Part shown: positions 62,654 through 64,000 of the stretch, piece after piece
How positions within the stretch are numbered: the first letter of the stretch is position 1
Layout of the letters: every line of letters begins with the position of its first letter
Source: Oligoflexia bacterium
GTDB taxonomy: Bacteria > Bdellovibrionota > UBA1018
Length of the DNA: 64,000 bases
Reading direction: 5' to 3'
Assembly: GCA_014376785.1 (NCBI GenBank)
Contig: JACMQW010000080.1
Coordinates: forward strand, 1-64,000
The notes under the pieces: generated by a model
What the model saw: the letters and a program-made list of their open reading frames with translations, nothing else
Databases searched by the model: none
What the model was told of the DNA's origin: nothing
Position numbers and translations under genes: made by a program

Positions 62654-62890
62654 ATGAAGGGCAACAACCTCAGTTCTACGAACCGCACCGTTTTGAAAAA
62701 AGCGAATCGCCAATCCACTTTTGCGATGAACCAAGAAAGCTACCTTGCTTCGAAAGAACGACAGAAGTCGCTTCGCATGCAGGCAGAGAAAGCCGAACTT
62801 GAGCGTCGGAAGCGGGACGTATTGCCGGAGTTAATTGTACCTGTGACCGACTCCCAGCCTGGCGATAGTGGCGGCGAATCCCTTTCCTAA
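62654..62890 (+). CDS. small charged hypothetical protein
   Basis: 78 aa, divergent from katG. Hydrophilic, helical and highly charged in the middle (SLRMQAEKAELERRKRDVLP), with polar ends (TNRTVLKKANRQSTFAMN). An AGGGAC element lies before the ATG. No signal peptide or family recognised. It is the last apparently intact gene before the decayed region at the right edge. Confidence 0.6.
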   Translation: MKGNNLSSTNRTVLKKANRQSTFAMNQESYLASKERQKSLRMQAEKAELERRKRDVLPELIVPVTDSQPGDSGGESLS

Positions 62891-62899
62891 TCCGACCGC

Positions 62900-63037
62900 C
62901 TACCTGGTTTGAGGATTTCTTCGCGCAACTTTTAGATAGACGATGCTACCCGCGATTGAAATTGCCCCTCCCAATAGGAGCGTGTGATTTATTCCAATGA
63001 GGTCCGTGAGTAGACCGGCTCGAAACCGGTCCGAAAT
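62900..63037 (-). pseudogene. 3' remnant of an MFS transporter
   Basis: One minus frame reads FRAGLLTDLIGINHTLLLGG then AISIAGSIVYLKVARRNPQT and stops at 62902-62900; an in-frame TAA closes it at 63040. This is the last helix pair of a DHA3-type major facilitator, where AGLLADLIG followed by TLLLGG is common. There is no start codon and everything upstream is gone. The remnant meets the truncated lactonase gene head-on, so one deletion probably removed the 5' parts of both. Confidence 0.6.
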
Positions 63038-63718
63038 TTACCGTCGCGCAGGGAGATTCACCGAGTCAGGCACTCGTTTCTCCATTCGCACCTCTGGTCT
63101 TCGGTGCCGACTTTTTAGGCGGAGTGGTTCGATCCTTTGCGGTTGACTCGAGCGGGTCTCTGGAGCCGGTGTCACGATTAAAAATCCCCGCGTCAGTCTA
63201 TCCGGATCCGAAAACGCTACGACTACCGCTTGGCTTGGCGGCACATCCGCGTTTGCCAATCGTATACGCAGGCTTGCCGACGGCGAATAAAATTGCGGTT
63301 TACTCCTATGAACGTGCAGGTAAACTGAAGTTACAAAACGTGGTAGGAAATTCGGGCATGGTCGTTTGTTGGTTAACGACGAACCGCCGGGGAAGCCTCC
63401 TCTACGCTTCGAATACCGCAGACTCCACGATCACCGTTTACGAAATTGCTTCTGATCCTCGGGCTCAACGGGAACTCCAGAAACTTTCTCTGCGTTCTCA
63501 CGGGGGAACGTACCAGCTGGCCCTGAGCCCAGATGAAAGAAACTTGGTAGTGGTATCCCAGCGTTTTGAATCTAAAATTCCACTTGGCGTAGGCTGGCAA
63601 TGAAATTCACGTTGTGAATTTGGAGGCCAGGGATGGAAAGATGCGGGAAGCTTCCGAATCTCCTTTGGTACTGAAGCTCCCGATAGACACCCGCCCCCAA
63701 GGCGTCGTTGTTTTCTGA
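63010..63718 (+). pseudogene. remnant of an exported lactonase-type beta-propeller gene
   Basis: The open frame from 63010 already reads as protein (FTVAQGDSPSQALVSPFAPL, LVFGADFLGGVVRSFAVDSS) before the track start (63124, GTG), so the 5' end is truncated rather than starting there. It continues as blades of a YVTN/6-phosphogluconolactonase-like propeller (LLYASNTADSTITVYEI, YQLALSPDERNLVVVSQ). Near 63595 the frame breaks; the next frame gives NEIHVVNLEARDGKM and ends LPIDTRPQGVVVF at TGA 63716-63718. No signal peptide or first blades remain. Function lost. Confidence 0.75.
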
Positions 63719-63744
63719 TTTGAAACGGAAAGAGTGGGAATCGG

Positions 63745-64000
63745 CTAGTAAGAGTGCTTCCCGATTTCCACTCTTTTCCGAAAAGTCCAATAGACGATCG
63801 AACTGTAAGTGAGAAAGAGCGGAATACCAAACGCAGCAATTCCGAGCATGATTTTTAAAGTCTTCGGACTCGAAACAGAGTGCCAGACGGTCAACGCGAG
63901 AGCAGTACGAGGTTAGGCATAGTTTCTCAGCGGCCAATCTTCGGTGATAATTTTAGGTGAAGAAAGAGCAATGCCTTACCAACTTCTTCCCTGCATCAAC
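63745..64000 (-). pseudogene. cydB: decayed 3' end of cydB (cytochrome bd oxidase subunit II)
   Basis: A minus frame from 63747 upward spells a CydB C-terminus: ALTVWHSVSSPKTLKIMLG, then IAAFGIPLFLTYSSIVYWTF and RKRVEIGKHSY before the stop. Further upstream the pieces ITEDWPLRNYA and GIALSSPK follow but are cut by in-frame stops (TAA in NYA-TAA-PRT, another in SW-TAA-GI), and frame NLV pieces appear in the neighbouring frame. The gene is broken and runs off the window. Intact CydAB is a high-affinity quinol oxidase of the inner membrane. Confidence 0.7.

Noticed and set aside
63572-63937. 121-aa and 113-aa minus-strand ORFs over the right edge
   Set aside because: They cross the lactonase remnant and the true cydB frame; the recognisable CydB C-terminus is in a third frame.

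Overview
The window (roughly 50% G+C, densely coded, short intergenic gaps) looks like a chromosomal segment of a Gram-negative bacterium from the Bdellovibrionota/Myxococcota side of the former Deltaproteobacteria. The signs are a Glt/Agl-type trans-envelope operon (TPR proteins, an AgmX/PglI-type TonB-like protein, a myxobacterial-type outer-membrane barrel), a membrane-anchored Ser/Thr kinase with an HRDISPHN catalytic loop, a YkuD+NTF2 cell-wall hydrolase of the kind that sets cell curvature in Bdellovibrio, and a polysaccharide-monooxygenase-like protein of a family seen in myxobacteria. This placement is inference; no rRNA or tRNA gene was found.

Layout. 0-6.5 kb: a five-gene Glt-like operon, its first gene cut by the window edge, closed by a strong terminator. 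6.6-18.9 kb: single-gene housekeeping and accessory functions (PLD-family enzyme, VOC dioxygenase-like protein, murJ, Ser/Thr kinase, free-Met-sulfoxide reductase, esterase, methyltransferase, UvrC-like nuclease, alpha-oxoamine synthase). 19.0-25.4 kb: a signalling block (OmpR regulator + kinase, a CHASE3 hybrid kinase, a broken and an intact REC+PilZ-like regulator). 25.8-34.4 kb: an amino-acid permease, the YkuD protein, two decayed genes (MFS, SDR), then a minus-strand block running from bioY through an interrupted GIY-YIG gene and a 59-aa gene to an osmoprotectant-type ABC transporter. 34.4-42.4 kb: DUF4112 protein, histone-H1-like protein, secreted phosphatase, PhnA-like protein, a large exported protein with possible SelO/kinase-like features, Old Yellow Enzyme, and a candidate small RNA. 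42.6-50 kb: a second hybrid kinase, a lipoprotein/LPMO-like pair, a cupin oxygenase, lysC. 49.3-55.7 kb: a cyanophycin locus (isoaspartyl dipeptidase, two S51 peptidases, cyanophycin synthetase). 55.8-60.2 kb: a periplasmic copper module (Tat multicopper oxidase, outer-membrane protein, YtkA-like and YcnI-like proteins). 60.3-62.5 kb: an exported KatG. 62.9-64.0 kb: a graveyard with remnants of an MFS transporter, a lactonase-type beta-propeller and cydB.

The strongest cross-cutting signal is gene decay: at least eight genes carry frameshifts, in-frame stops or internal deletions. In several the ancestral reading frame can be rebuilt, and it ends exactly at the conserved overlap with the next gene. 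Either this lineage is shedding accessory functions or the assembly carries local errors; read mapping would separate the two. The most coherent biological system is the cyanophycin locus, which has genes for making the polymer, cutting it to dipeptides and cleaving the dipeptides within 5.6 kb.
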